A stretch of 64,000 nt of DNA from NCBI RefSeq assembly GCF_900156895.1, contig NZ_FTPD01000016.1:42753-106752 (forward strand), written 5' to 3'. The translations under genes and the position numbers were made by a program. Below, in pieces: positions 42,695-51,899 of the stretch; the stretch's first letter is position 1; every line of letters starts with the position of its first letter. This DNA is from Mesorhizobium prunaredense. Its GTDB lineage: Bacteria; Pseudomonadota; Alphaproteobacteria; Rhizobiales; Rhizobiaceae. The notes below the pieces were generated by a model. The model made no database searches and was not told the origin of the DNA. It was given only the letters and a program-made list of their open reading frames with translations.

Positions 42695-43003
42695 GCGCGA
42701 ATAATGGCAAATTCAAGTAGCAATCGCGAATATCTATCTCCTGACGAAAGGGCCGGACTCCTTTCCAGGTTGGAGCCCAGCATGGCCGCCAAGGCGGCCT
42801 GGCGGCCCTATCCGGGGCTCTCATTCGAAAGAAGCCATTATAAAGTCGCCCAGGCGCGGATGGCCTTCCGGCTGGAGCGCGTTTTCAAACGGACAGCATC
42901 CATGGCGCGCAGACGATTGCCATTTGTGTCGTTGGTGCTTGCTATGGTGCGCGCCACTGGGATGCGCAGGATGCTTCTCGTTTCCTTAAGCCGTCTCAAG
43001 TAG
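42695..43003 (+). pseudogene. Third sulfotransferase-like copy, C-terminal remnant
   Basis: The reading frame matches only the last quarter of the 44920 paralogue: EYLSPDERAGLLSRLEPSM, then a jump of about 18 residues to AAKAAWRPYPGLSFER, and a second small deletion before HYKVAQARMAFRLERVF. The N-terminal catalytic part is absent. It lies 18 bp after paralogue 1, so the region has undergone tandem duplication and deletion. Its DNA is closer to the 44920 copy than to the 41537 copy. Confidence 0.85.
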
Positions 43004-43038
43004 TCAAGCGCATTGTCCTCAGTGACGAGTCGAAGCCC

Positions 43039-44511
43039 GTGAACGAAAGCCGGAATTTGACACACGAGGCTGCCCGGGGACTTTCCTGGTCGGGCACCAT
43101 GCTGCTGGCCCGAATCTTATTGAATGTCCTGGTCACGGCTGTGCTGGCTCGCCTGCTTTCGCCCCAAGAATATGGTGTTGTCGGCGCTGCCATGATCGTC
43201 GGTGCCCTAGGAAATTCGATCGCCAATCTTGGCATGTCGCAAGTGGTGATCCAGCGACGGGACATCGAAGAGCGCCATATCGGAACCGTCATTTCCTTGT
43301 CCATGGTGATAGCCGCCATTCTCGGCTTGCTTCAATGGGTGTTTGCACGGCAGATCGCCGATTTTCTTCATGTGCCGGAATTGGTCCTCGTTTCGCGCGT
43401 CCTTGCGGTCATGATGGTTGCGAATGCATTCAATCTTGTTGCCGAGGCCATTTTGTCGCGGCACCTGAAATTCAAAATATCCTCCATAGCGGGACTGGCC
43501 GCTTGGATTGCTTCCCATGTCGGCCTAGCCATTCCGCTTGCCTATTTAGGATTCAGCTATTGGGCCTTGGTGGTCGCGTATATGGCCGAGGCATTCATCC
43601 TGGCCAGCATCTATTTCTTCATTGCCAGGGACTATCTCGTTAGGCCCAGTTTTGACATGCAGTCCTACCGCGATATCCGCAGACAGAGCCTGGGCTATTC
43701 GCTGGCTGGTATATCGACCTTCACCGCCAAATATATCGACAATATTATTGTCGCGCGCTTGATCGGTACCGCAGAGCTTGGCATTTACTCACGAGCGTAT
43801 TATCTGATCGCGATGCCGGCAACTCTGTTCGGCAATCTGAACAAGAGTGTGGTTTTCCCGCTCCTGTCGAAGGTTCATCACGATAAGGCGAGGCTCCGCA
43901 CGGCTCACCTCAAGGGTTTTGCTTTGACGGCGGCGCTTGCCCTGCCGTCTAGCGCGTTTCTATGCTGTTTTGCGAAAGAGCTTGTCCTGACAGTCCTCGG
44001 CCAACAATGGATGGATGCCGTCACTCCTATTATCGTATTCTCTGCAGCAATTTATTTCCGCGCGGGTTACAGAGTGTGCGCAGCCGTGACGCTTGCGACA
44101 GGCCGCAGTTACCGAACGGCGTCCATGCAAATCACTTACATGGCCCTTGTCGCTTCATTCGCATTCTTCTCGGCGCCCTACGGCGTGAACGCGGTGGCCT
44201 TCGCAGTGTCCGGCGCCATTGCGACGAGTTTCTTCCTCTATGCGGCGATCAGTTGTCGGATGACGGGATTATCAGCTCTGGATTTCGCGCTCGTCCATGT
44301 GCCGCCTGTCGCATTCGCCGCTATGGTCTTCGCCACCGGCTCTGCGGTCAAAATGCTGCTTGCCGAAGCGCCCGACTATCTTGTGCTCGCGACCGGGCTC
44401 ATGGCTATAGGTACATTGTCCGTTGTCACTCTCTATCTGAGAGCGTCGCTCCTCTTCGGGAAATATGGCGCGGAAGTCCTGCAAAGCCTAACATCCAAGA
44501 AAACGAAATGA
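43039..44511 (+). CDS. Wzx-type polysaccharide flippase (MOP superfamily)
   Basis: The GTG start yields 490 residues with about 14 transmembrane helices. The opening LTHEAARGLSWSGTMLLARI and AVLARLLSPQEYGVVGAAMI are the conserved start of Wzx/ExoT/WzxC flippases. TSFFLYAAISCRMTGLSALD falls late in the protein. It flips the undecaprenyl-diphosphate repeat unit to the periplasmic side. Together with the polymerase at 50619 and the co-polymerase at 55224 it defines a Wzx/Wzy-dependent pathway. Confidence 0.93.
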   Translation: MNESRNLTHEAARGLSWSGTMLLARILLNVLVTAVLARLLSPQEYGVVGAAMIVGALGNSIANLGMSQVVIQRRDIEERHIGTVISLSMVIAAILGLLQWVFARQIADFLHVPELVLVSRVLAVMMVANAFNLVAEAILSRHLKFKISSIAGLAAWIASHVGLAIPLAYLGFSYWALVVAYMAEAFILASIYFFIARDYLVRPSFDMQSYRDIRRQSLGYSLAGISTFTAKYIDNIIVARLIGTAELGIYSRAYYLIAMPATLFGNLNKSVVFPLLSKVHHDKARLRTAHLKGFALTAALALPSSAFLCCFAKELVLTVLGQQWMDAVTPIIVFSAAIYFRAGYRVCAAVTLATGRSYRTASMQITYMALVASFAFFSAPYGVNAVAFAVSGAIATSFFLYAAISCRMTGLSALDFALVHVPPVAFAAMVFATGSAVKMLLAEAPDYLVLATGLMAIGTLSVVTLYLRASLLFGKYGAEVLQSLTSKKTK

Positions 44512-44576
44512 ATTGGATTTGCATAGCCCCCACGGTACCTGCATTCCCACCGCATATCCGACGATGGGATGCGCAA

Positions 44577-44840
44577 TCACATCATGAACGTACCGAGTTT
44601 GGAGACACCGTCGGCGGCCTTATTAATGACATCCTGTTCAGTCCGGACGGAACCCGGCTCCTGACGACCGCCTGGGATAAACCCTCCAGGCTCGACAATA
44701 TGGGCGAATCTTTGGCGCATCATTTCGTCGGACTCATCGTCGTAATAGCTCCGGTATCCCTCACGCTTGGTCGGGTTTTCAACACGGCTGAAAACGCGCA
44801 GCAACTTTCGTATAATATTAGTAGCGACGGACAGCGGATA
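44577..44840 (-). pseudogene. Sulfotransferase C-terminal remnant, antisense
   Basis: On the minus strand the residues NPTKREGYRSYYDDESDEMM RQRFAHIVEPGGF (split for length) match the usual end of nodulation-type and carbohydrate sulfotransferases (REHYRxYYDDE-x4-V-x-RRFA-x-DIE-x-FGY). No P-loop part is present on either side. It sits between the flippase and the second sulfotransferase-like gene, on the opposite strand. It represents a different sulfotransferase subfamily from the two intact paralogues. Confidence 0.55.
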
Positions 44841-44919
44841 GGAGCGCCCTGTGGGACGTGAGACCTTCTTGTGAATGCCGGTTGTTGCGTATGTCGGTTA
44901 CAGAGCAAGGAAACGCCAG

Positions 44920-46101
44920 ATGAAGCTTATCCTCCACATTGGCACAAATAAGACAGGAACCACTGCGCTACAGCAATTTCTGTCTATCAATCGGAAGAAA
45001 CTGGGCAAACATGGCATATACTATGCAACGCCACCCGATACGCACAATTTTAATAGTGTGGTTAGGGCGCCGAGGCGTTCGATGGATGGCGCACCGTCAT
45101 GGGCGTTACTGCCTAGGTATCATTTGGTGGCTAGGCAAGATGAAATATTAGGAAAGTTTTTTGTTGATCATTTGGTCCATGCAGAACGCGAAGGAGCTCA
45201 TACTCTCGTTGCAAGTTCTGAAGCGCTCTACTGCATGCCTATACATTTGCATAATCCAGGAGACAAGAACGTCTGCGTGGATACACTCGCGCAGATTGAA
45301 TGTTTGCGCGCAGCAATTCCTAGCTCGGTAAATTGTCGAATCATTTGTTATGTAAGGCGACCCGATCAGTATCTCGAATCTCTGTACACCCAATGTGTAA
45401 AGCAGGGAATGTTTACCGGAGAAATCGCCGAGTTTGTGAATATCGTCGACGATATGCTGGACTATCACCGATGCCTGTCAATGTGGCAAAAGGTCTTTGG
45501 GGGTAGCAACACGGAGGCACGTGTTTACGAGACTGCGTTACCGAACCTGATCCATGATTTTTTGCGATATGTCCTTCACTTGCAGGAGAGTTCCCTGTTT
45601 GCAAAGGCCAGTCCTCGTGTCAACGAGCGGTTGAGTCGAGATCTCATAGAGTCCATACGCCTGCTCAACAAAGACATTCCTTGCTCAAAGAGGACGTTTG
45701 ACCAGAGAATCTATGCACTTGTGGATGAGAGAATTGCAGATCCGAGTAGTAATCACGAATATCTATCTCCCGACGAAAGGGCCGGACTCCTTTCCAGATT
45801 GGAGCCCAGCATGAAGCGGCTGCGAACGGAGTTTGCTTTGCCAGCCTTTCCGCAGTTTGACTATGAAGCCGCCAAAGCGGCTTGGCGGTCCTATCCGGGG
45901 CTCTCATTCGAAAGAATTCAGGAAATCGAATGCCATTATAAAGACGCCCAGGCGCATATGGGCTTCCGGCTGGAGCGCGTTTTCAAGCGGATAGCGTCCA
46001 TAGCGCGCAGGAAATTGCCATTTCTGTCATTCGTTCTTGATTTCGTGCGCGCTAGCGGGATGCATAGAATACTGCTAGTTGCAGTAAAGCGCTTCAAGTA
46101 G
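44920..46101 (+). CDS. Sulfotransferase-like protein, paralogue 2
   Basis: ATG 44920, after AAGGAAACGCC, gives 393 residues. It begins KLILHIGTNKTGTTALQQFL (P-loop) and shares most motifs with the 41537 gene (ICYVRRPDQYLESLYTQCVK; VNERLSRDL; SNHEYLSPDERAGLL). The middle region differs by an insertion of about 15 residues (PSWALLPRYHLVARQDE). Two paralogues may sulfate different sugars or positions. Low GC again marks it off from the neighbours. The gene stands alone between a sulfotransferase remnant and a decayed GMC gene. Confidence 0.8.
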   Translation: MKLILHIGTNKTGTTALQQFLSINRKKLGKHGIYYATPPDTHNFNSVVRAPRRSMDGAPSWALLPRYHLVARQDEILGKFFVDHLVHAEREGAHTLVASSEALYCMPIHLHNPGDKNVCVDTLAQIECLRAAIPSSVNCRIICYVRRPDQYLESLYTQCVKQGMFTGEIAEFVNIVDDMLDYHRCLSMWQKVFGGSNTEARVYETALPNLIHDFLRYVLHLQESSLFAKASPRVNERLSRDLIESIRLLNKDIPCSKRTFDQRIYALVDERIADPSSNHEYLSPDERAGLLSRLEPSMKRLRTEFALPAFPQFDYEAAKAAWRSYPGLSFERIQEIECHYKDAQAHMGFRLERVFKRIASIARRKLPFLSFVLDFVRASGMHRILLVAVKRFK

Positions 46102-46131
46102 CGAAGCGTATGTTTATCGCTCACGACTCTC

Positions 46132-47082
46132 ATGGCTGATGTTGCGATCTATGGCTCGGGGTTCGCGGGCTACACAATGACCGCGGCGGCGCTTGAGCAA
46201 GGCCAGCGTGTGATTGTGGTTGAGCGTGGCCCCCGCGCGAATCGCCAGCGCTCCGTTGATCTGGCTCGGATTCGTTCCCCATGGGAGCTGGTCCAATCGG
46301 GTGGGAGAGGCGGGGGCGAAGTGAAATGCGCCTTCGCTAACGTCGGGAATGACGGCGCCCGGATTGAGATCTCGGCGTCTCGCCATGTGATCACGGCGGG
46401 GGGCATCGCTTCGCCCTATCTCATTCACCGCTTGTCCGAGCGCAAGTCAGTGACACCGAAACCATTTCTCGGCGGCTATATGGACCATCCGAAAGGGCCG
46501 ATTGGCCGACTGATACCGACTCGACATATCGATGATCTCGATCACATGCTGGAATCCCGTGATGACATACATGTCTTCGCTCTGCCTGAAGCTGAGCTGC
46601 TTGAGAGCGGTATTGGCAACCACTCGGTTTTTGTCTGGGGCGAGACGCGCCGTAGTCGATCGCTGCGCAGCCGTATATGCGGGCGCTGGTTGCGGTTGAA
46701 CATCAATTGTGAGCAATTTCCGGAATCGGCCAACGGAATTTCGCTGGACGATCCACCAGAGGTGCGCTGGCGCATTTCGAGCGCGACGCGGCGCGATATT
46801 GACGCCTTTCTCGACCGTATTCTGCCTCGGATCTCCGCCTTGTTCGGTCCCGTGAAGCGGGCCGATTGGGTAGCAATGACCGGTGCCAGCCATCCCGCCG
46901 GGTGCACGCCGCTTTCAGCGTCGCCGCTGGGCGCAGAGCTGCACGCTGATGGGCGATTGCCTACGCTCGCAAATGCCTTCTGTGTGTCTTCTTCTGGCTT
47001 TCCGTTTGCCGGCTCCGCCAATCCTACTTTGACCGTCGTGGCGCTCGCCGAGCGTATGGCTCAAACATGGTGTCCCGGGTGA
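46132..47082 (+). pseudogene. GMC oxidoreductase with large internal deletion
   Basis: The frame is open for 316 residues, but family members have about 500. The first 33 residues are a proper FAD Rossmann start (VAIYGSGFAGYTMTAAALEQ; VIVVERGPR). It then jumps to SASRHVITAGGIASPYLIHR, the segment normally near residue 250. The C-terminal domain is intact, with MTGASHPAGCTPLS and SSGFPFAGSANPTLTV carrying the catalytic His and Asn. Loss of much of the FAD-binding domain should abolish activity. A partner gene overlaps its stop. A different GMC fragment lies at 16859. Confidence 0.7.
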
Positions 47083-48107
47083 TGGATAGCGGACCCAAAG
47101 TTCTCGTCCTCGGCGCAGGGCGGCGCGTGCGCGATCATATTGCACCAGCGCTGTTCGGCCTTGGGCTGACGCGTTCTGACATTACAATTGTCCGCCGCAG
47201 AGCAGCCGCTGGCGAAGGGCTGTTGGAGGGAATCCCGGTAAGGGACTGGCACGCACTCGCGCCGCAGTATGGCCTTGTTCTCAATTGTGTCTGTCAGCAC
47301 AACCTCGTCGAGACGCAGACGCGAGCGCTGAGGTTATTTCCCGGCGCAATGCATTTCTGCGATACGCCGATATTTTTCAAGTTTATCCAACTTCCTGCCA
47401 CGCTAGGTCTTGCAAGGAGTTCAAATCTGTATTCGCTGGAGGATTGGCCGTTTATGCCCAATTTACCGCCGATATTCGGGCTTTGTCGCAAGGCGGCAGA
47501 TGACTACCATCTGCGCTTCGAGCATATTGGCATCCCCACACATTTTTTCTCTGTGGCACGATCGGTCGCGGCGATCGGCCGCCGCAGACGGATACGCCTT
47601 GTCATTCGCCGACGAAACATAACCACGGACTTGGCTTTGGGCGGGCAGGCACGCTGTGTCCTGGTTAAGCCCGAAGAAGACATGTGCGCGAAAATATCAT
47701 GCTGGGCCAATGGGCAACTCATTGAGGATTTCTACGAACTCCGCTCAGCCACCGAGGCCGTGTTCCACCCGGAAGTGGTGTCCCGCGTTCTGGATGGCGT
47801 GCGACTCCGCTACTTTCTTGGCGCGCACTGCCTGCGCGAGGTTCTGATTCCGGCCGAAGTGGCCGCAAGATTCCACGGTAGGACCGATAGACGCGCGGCG
47901 CACGACCTCGACAAAATTGCAGGATTGATGGATGTGCTTGGGTCCGCCTTGGCAGGACAGCCAGCGGCTTATGCATATTCGGATTCCGTGCACGACGCCG
48001 TCGCGGCGCGTCTCGAGGCAAGGGCGCGTTTTGCCTGGGCATTTCCTGCACCGTATCGAGGCGATCATCGTCCACCGATGTCATATCTTCAGCATGCCTC
48101 AGAGTAA
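47082..48107 (+). CDS. Gfo/Idh/MocA-like oxidoreductase
   Basis: ATG 47082 overlaps the preceding stop (TGATG) and gives 341 residues; an earlier in-frame ATG at 47067 is possible. The N-terminus KVLVLGAGRRVRDHIAPALF is a nucleotide-binding start of the Gfo/Idh/MocA type, but the usual EKP motif is not obvious. CVCQHNLVETQTRALRLF and HFCDTPIFF occupy its place. The rest is poorly conserved. Coupling to the GMC gene suggests both formerly worked on the same sugar oxidation. Function is uncertain. Confidence 0.6.
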   Translation: MDSGPKVLVLGAGRRVRDHIAPALFGLGLTRSDITIVRRRAAAGEGLLEGIPVRDWHALAPQYGLVLNCVCQHNLVETQTRALRLFPGAMHFCDTPIFFKFIQLPATLGLARSSNLYSLEDWPFMPNLPPIFGLCRKAADDYHLRFEHIGIPTHFFSVARSVAAIGRRRRIRLVIRRRNITTDLALGGQARCVLVKPEEDMCAKISCWANGQLIEDFYELRSATEAVFHPEVVSRVLDGVRLRYFLGAHCLREVLIPAEVAARFHGRTDRRAAHDLDKIAGLMDVLGSALAGQPAAYAYSDSVHDAVAARLEARARFAWAFPAPYRGDHRPPMSYLQHASE

Positions 48108-48284
48108 CGGTGAACCACGACTTCGAAGTCGTGAGCCGCGTGTGATCGTCCTCGATTGCGGAGACGATGCGTTCGACGTATCTTTGCTGATGTGCTGCGG
48201 AGCTTGTGAGGAGAAGCGCGACAGTAAGTAACGGGTGTCCATGCGGAGTCTCATCCCGAAACCAGCAATTATTGGCACACGACA

Positions 48285-50339
48285 ATGACCAACCGCATCT
48301 CTCGCCGGGATCTGGCGCGGGCCGCATGCGCGGCCCTTGTGCTGACGGCATCTGGTCGGCCAGGACGGGATGCTCGCGCCGCCGGTCCGGCGCAAGGCCC
48401 GCAGCTGAAAGCTCACTCCTGGCATCCTGGTCTGTTCCCGGAAATGATTGTGAAATCCTGGTTTCAGGAGGATCTGGCCGAAGGCGAGGTCTCCTCATGG
48501 CAATCCGGCGGCGTGAAGCTGGTGGCTGCGGTGCAAGCCGAGCCCTCCCTGCGGCCGACAAAGCTTCCGAATAACGGCGGCGTTCTCTTCAAGAAGGGCA
48601 CGAAACAGGCATTGACCTGGCCCGCCGATAACGATGCCCCGTATCTTCACCGCTGGTGGTTGGTGATCGCCCGGTGCAATTCGGCGGTCAACGCCGACGC
48701 GAAAAACGTTTCCGTTCTTTGCGTCAATGGGGCGGAGGGTGGCTCGGTGCATCGCCAGCCGCGGGTCTGTTTCAAGCCCTCGGCAGGCACATTCGTTTCG
48801 CAGCTCCATGACGGCAAGCTCAAGAGCGAGGAAGGGCAATGCTCGACGGATTTTGGCGACTGGAATGTCATGGTCGGGTACCGTCGCGGATTCGTGATGC
48901 AGGCCGTGGTGAATGGGGTCAAGACGGCCGGCCAGACGATTTATGCATTGGCACCCAACCGGATGAAATCGCAGAGCTTCATGGGCGATGTGAACAATCC
49001 GATGAGGGCCGATGTCGCGATCGACTGCGTCATCATCGGACAAAGCGAACTCAATGACTCGCAGATCGACATGCTGATGGGATGGGGCATGTGGCGCGTC
49101 GGCCGGCAATCCGCCCTGCCCGGCGATCATCCCTATCGCGAGAGCCCTCCTTCAGCCGTGGATGCGAAGGACAAACCGGCACGTTATGCGTTCGATTCAG
49201 CCTCGTGGGCGTCCTGGGCAGCCATCGGCAATGAGCGATATGCTCATCGTGGTGAGGCGGCGCCGCCGATCCGCGGTTACACAACGGTTTTTCTTGACGA
49301 CTTCGATGACAACACGGTTGTCGATGATTCCAAAGGCGCGCAAGGCAGCATCTGGTATGCGCCGACCCATCTGACGACCGTTGGTGTTGACGCCGTTACC
49401 CCGCCGATCTCGGCGTCGCCCTCCTCCTATGTGCACGACGCCACCAGCCACACGCTGGCGCTCCGGCTCTTGCACAAGCGGCGTTGGAGAACAGGTGCAT
49501 TCTCTTCCGTGAACAACAATGGCCAGGGGCGGTGTTGGGGAAAGGGGATCTTTGAGATCCGCGCCAGACTGCCGAAGATACTCGCGCCCCGCCCTGGATT
49601 TTTTCCTGCTTTCTGGGCGTATGGGAAGGAGCATCTATTCTGGCGGACGCGCAATCGTCTTGAGACGGACTTTTGGGAATATGACGGTCTCAATGGGGCC
49701 TATATCAACATCAGCCAGCACGTGCACAAACCCAGACTCGGCTATGCAGATCCACGCATTGCGCCAAGTGACGTGCACCGGAAAATCGCCGGCTATCAAG
49801 TCGACCCATCGAATGGCTTTCCCGCGACGATCGACATATACGATGGCGAATTTCATACGTGGTATGCGCAGATCGAGGATGATTATACTTATTTCGTGAT
49901 CGACGGCCATGAAGTGGCGCGCGTTCCAACGACGCCGGAACTCGCAGCGAAAAAATACATCATGGTGGATTTCGCTTACGATGAAAAAAAGGGTCGTGCT
50001 CAACCGGACCCGTCGCAGACGTATGACATGGTGATTGACTATATACGGGTCCGGCAGACGGAAACGGATCTGGCCAGGGTCCCGACGGGATTCAGCGCAT
50101 TGCCGGCCTTCTCGGGCCAGGCTTCACCGGGCCAGGCGCTGACCGTCGTACCGAACGTTATTGCGTCGCAAATTGAGTGTCTATGGTATCGTGACGGCGT
50201 TCCGATCGTGGGCGAAACCGGCACAAGCTATGAGCTCAGCTCGCGGGATGTCGGGCATAAGATTCGCTGCCATGTTCGCGCGGTCTCTGTGCTCGACCAG
50301 CCAGAAGCCTGGACCCCGGAGAGCGAGACCGTCGGCTAG
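48285..50339 (+). CDS. Exported GH16 family glycanase
   Basis: This 684-residue protein has a Tat-type signal (ISRRDLARAACAALVLTASG). A beta-sandwich N-terminal domain covers about 40-270. GH16 follows at about 325-595: TTVFLDDFDDN, the catalytic ETDFWEYDG (E-x-D-x-x-E form) and FHTWYAQIEDDYTYFVIDG. An Ig-like C-terminal domain lies at 600-684 (LWYRDGVPIVGETGTSYEL). GH16 enzymes include rhizobial ExoK/ExsH, which trim succinoglycan. Within a Wzx/Wzy island it probably cuts its own polysaccharide to set chain length. Tat export implies folding in the cytoplasm, unlike type I-secreted ExsH. Confidence 0.92.
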   Translation: MTNRISRRDLARAACAALVLTASGRPGRDARAAGPAQGPQLKAHSWHPGLFPEMIVKSWFQEDLAEGEVSSWQSGGVKLVAAVQAEPSLRPTKLPNNGGVLFKKGTKQALTWPADNDAPYLHRWWLVIARCNSAVNADAKNVSVLCVNGAEGGSVHRQPRVCFKPSAGTFVSQLHDGKLKSEEGQCSTDFGDWNVMVGYRRGFVMQAVVNGVKTAGQTIYALAPNRMKSQSFMGDVNNPMRADVAIDCVIIGQSELNDSQIDMLMGWGMWRVGRQSALPGDHPYRESPPSAVDAKDKPARYAFDSASWASWAAIGNERYAHRGEAAPPIRGYTTVFLDDFDDNTVVDDSKGAQGSIWYAPTHLTTVGVDAVTPPISASPSSYVHDATSHTLALRLLHKRRWRTGAFSSVNNNGQGRCWGKGIFEIRARLPKILAPRPGFFPAFWAYGKEHLFWRTRNRLETDFWEYDGLNGAYINISQHVHKPRLGYADPRIAPSDVHRKIAGYQVDPSNGFPATIDIYDGEFHTWYAQIEDDYTYFVIDGHEVARVPTTPELAAKKYIMVDFAYDEKKGRAQPDPSQTYDMVIDYIRVRQTETDLARVPTGFSALPAFSGQASPGQALTVVPNVIASQIECLWYRDGVPIVGETGTSYELSSRDVGHKIRCHVRAVSVLDQPEAWTPESETVG

Positions 50340-50618
50340 AACGCATCGACTGCGCGACGCCAGCATGCGTCATCACTCTCCGTCGGACTGCCTGACGAGC
50401 TCTGCCACTAGCAGTCCTCCCCGCAAGCGAGAAGGGTGAGCTTTCCCAACAGGCGGAAACCTCTTCGATATGCGATTGCCACAGCGGGCGGAACGATGGG
50501 GTCGTCGGCTGGGGCAGGGTGAAGTGTTTCTCCGCGGGCTGGCATTGATACATCCAACAAGTTCTGTTTCCGGGAAAGAGAACATGCTAAAAGAATATCG
50601 GGCCGCGAGGGGGCTGTG
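50340..50618. other. Intergenic region, 279 bp
   Basis: No gene is recognised. It should hold the promoter of the polymerase gene. The start region has CGCGAGGGGG before GTG 50616/ATG 50619. Confidence 0.4.
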
Positions 50619-51899
50619 ATGCGTTATCTCCTCACATTCGCGATACTGAGCCTCTTCCTGCCAATCAGGCTCGAGACGGGTCTTGTATTGCTGCGTCCGT
50701 TCGAGCTGATCGCATTGCTGATGCTCGTGATTGGCCTGGCGACGGGGCGTTGGCGAAATTTGGCTTTTTCAGCCGGTTTTCTACTGCTCCCGCCCTTCTT
50801 GGGCTGGCACATAGTCTCGGCCTTCAGCGTGGACGCAGAGAACGGCCTGCGCGAGCTGTTGCAGATGTCCGCTGTGGGTGCCTTTGCGTTCGCCTTCGCA
50901 CAGGAGGCCAGCCGGGTCGACACGCACAAGGCCGTCAACATCTTGCTTTTCGGCATGGTGCTGATCCTCGCCTATACGATCACCTGGCATGTCGCCCATG
51001 GCTACTTGGTCGGTTGGAAGCATCTGGTCGATCCGAGGCTCGCGTTCACCTTCCTTCCAATCGCGCTCGCAGGGCTCCTCCTCTTCGTCAACCGGGGCAA
51101 GCGGCGCACCCTTTGGTTTGTATGGGCGGGGATACTTCCCCTGCTCGTGCTATCTGGGGAACGCAAGGCGTTTTTGATCTATCTCTTTCTGACCGCCGCG
51201 CTTCTGATGCGCGGACGGCTCGCTGCGATGGTACCAGCGACCGCCGCCGGCTTCGTGGCACTTTTCGTGCTGTCGACCACGATAGATAACGCCTATGTCG
51301 AGAAGCAAATGCAGACCATTCTCAATCCGCTGAGCATGGGGCAATACGAATACCTGGTCGCGACGGGGAAATATGCCCCGGGAGACACCCCGAGCAATGT
51401 CCAGCGCGCGTTTGCTTTCACTCTGTCCAGACAACTCATCTCCGAACATCCACTAATGGGCGTGGGTACGAACCAATTCAAGAATATTATCGATACGGAG
51501 TTCAGCGGACTTCCTGACGAGTTGCGGCTGGGGATACATGGCGAGTTTCAACGCATCCTCACCGAGAACGGCATCATTGGGCTCAGCCTCTATATTCCCA
51601 TATGGATTGCTGCATGGTTTCGCTTAAGCCGTACTCTAAGCTGGGCCCTTTCTCACGGATTGATCGAAGCGGCCCAGGCACGGCTTCTGCCCCTCGTGCT
51701 CCTTGTTCCTTGCGCCTTTTACGTTGGAACAGAAGCCTCCGGCACACGAGCTTTCGTCACGCTAATCCTTGTCTCGCTCCTGCCTGAATTGACGCGGCAC
51801 GGGCTTTGCCTATCATTACACAGGAAACGGAGGAGCCACCCCAGGAGTATAAGGCATCCTCGATTTCTCGGGAGCCCCTTGCTAGGAAACACAAGATGA
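50619..51899 (+). CDS. Wzy-type polymerase / O-antigen ligase family membrane protein
   Basis: This 426-residue protein has about ten to eleven helices. A large periplasmic loop at about 205-310 contains NAYVEKQMQTILNPLSMGQY, the H-P-x-x-G-V-G motif (SEHPLMGVGTNQF) and GIHGEFQRILTENGIIGLSL. These match the Wzy_C/O-antigen ligase signature, in which His and Arg of the loop are catalytic. It joins flipped repeat units at the periplasmic face, or ligates glycan to an acceptor. The GTG at 50616 could also start it. The stop overlaps the GT2 gene start by ATGA, indicating a shared transcript. Confidence 0.88.
   Translation: MRYLLTFAILSLFLPIRLETGLVLLRPFELIALLMLVIGLATGRWRNLAFSAGFLLLPPFLGWHIVSAFSVDAENGLRELLQMSAVGAFAFAFAQEASRVDTHKAVNILLFGMVLILAYTITWHVAHGYLVGWKHLVDPRLAFTFLPIALAGLLLFVNRGKRRTLWFVWAGILPLLVLSGERKAFLIYLFLTAALLMRGRLAAMVPATAAGFVALFVLSTTIDNAYVEKQMQTILNPLSMGQYEYLVATGKYAPGDTPSNVQRAFAFTLSRQLISEHPLMGVGTNQFKNIIDTEFSGLPDELRLGIHGEFQRILTENGIIGLSLYIPIWIAAWFRLSRTLSWALSHGLIEAAQARLLPLVLLVPCAFYVGTEASGTRAFVTLILVSLLPELTRHGLCLSLHRKRRSHPRSIRHPRFLGSPLLGNTR

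Noticed and set aside
44508..44861. 117-codon plus-strand frame overlapping the flippase stop (ATGA)
   Set aside because: No recognisable domain, and the opposite strand reads a sulfotransferase C-terminus; the overlap is judged fortuitous.
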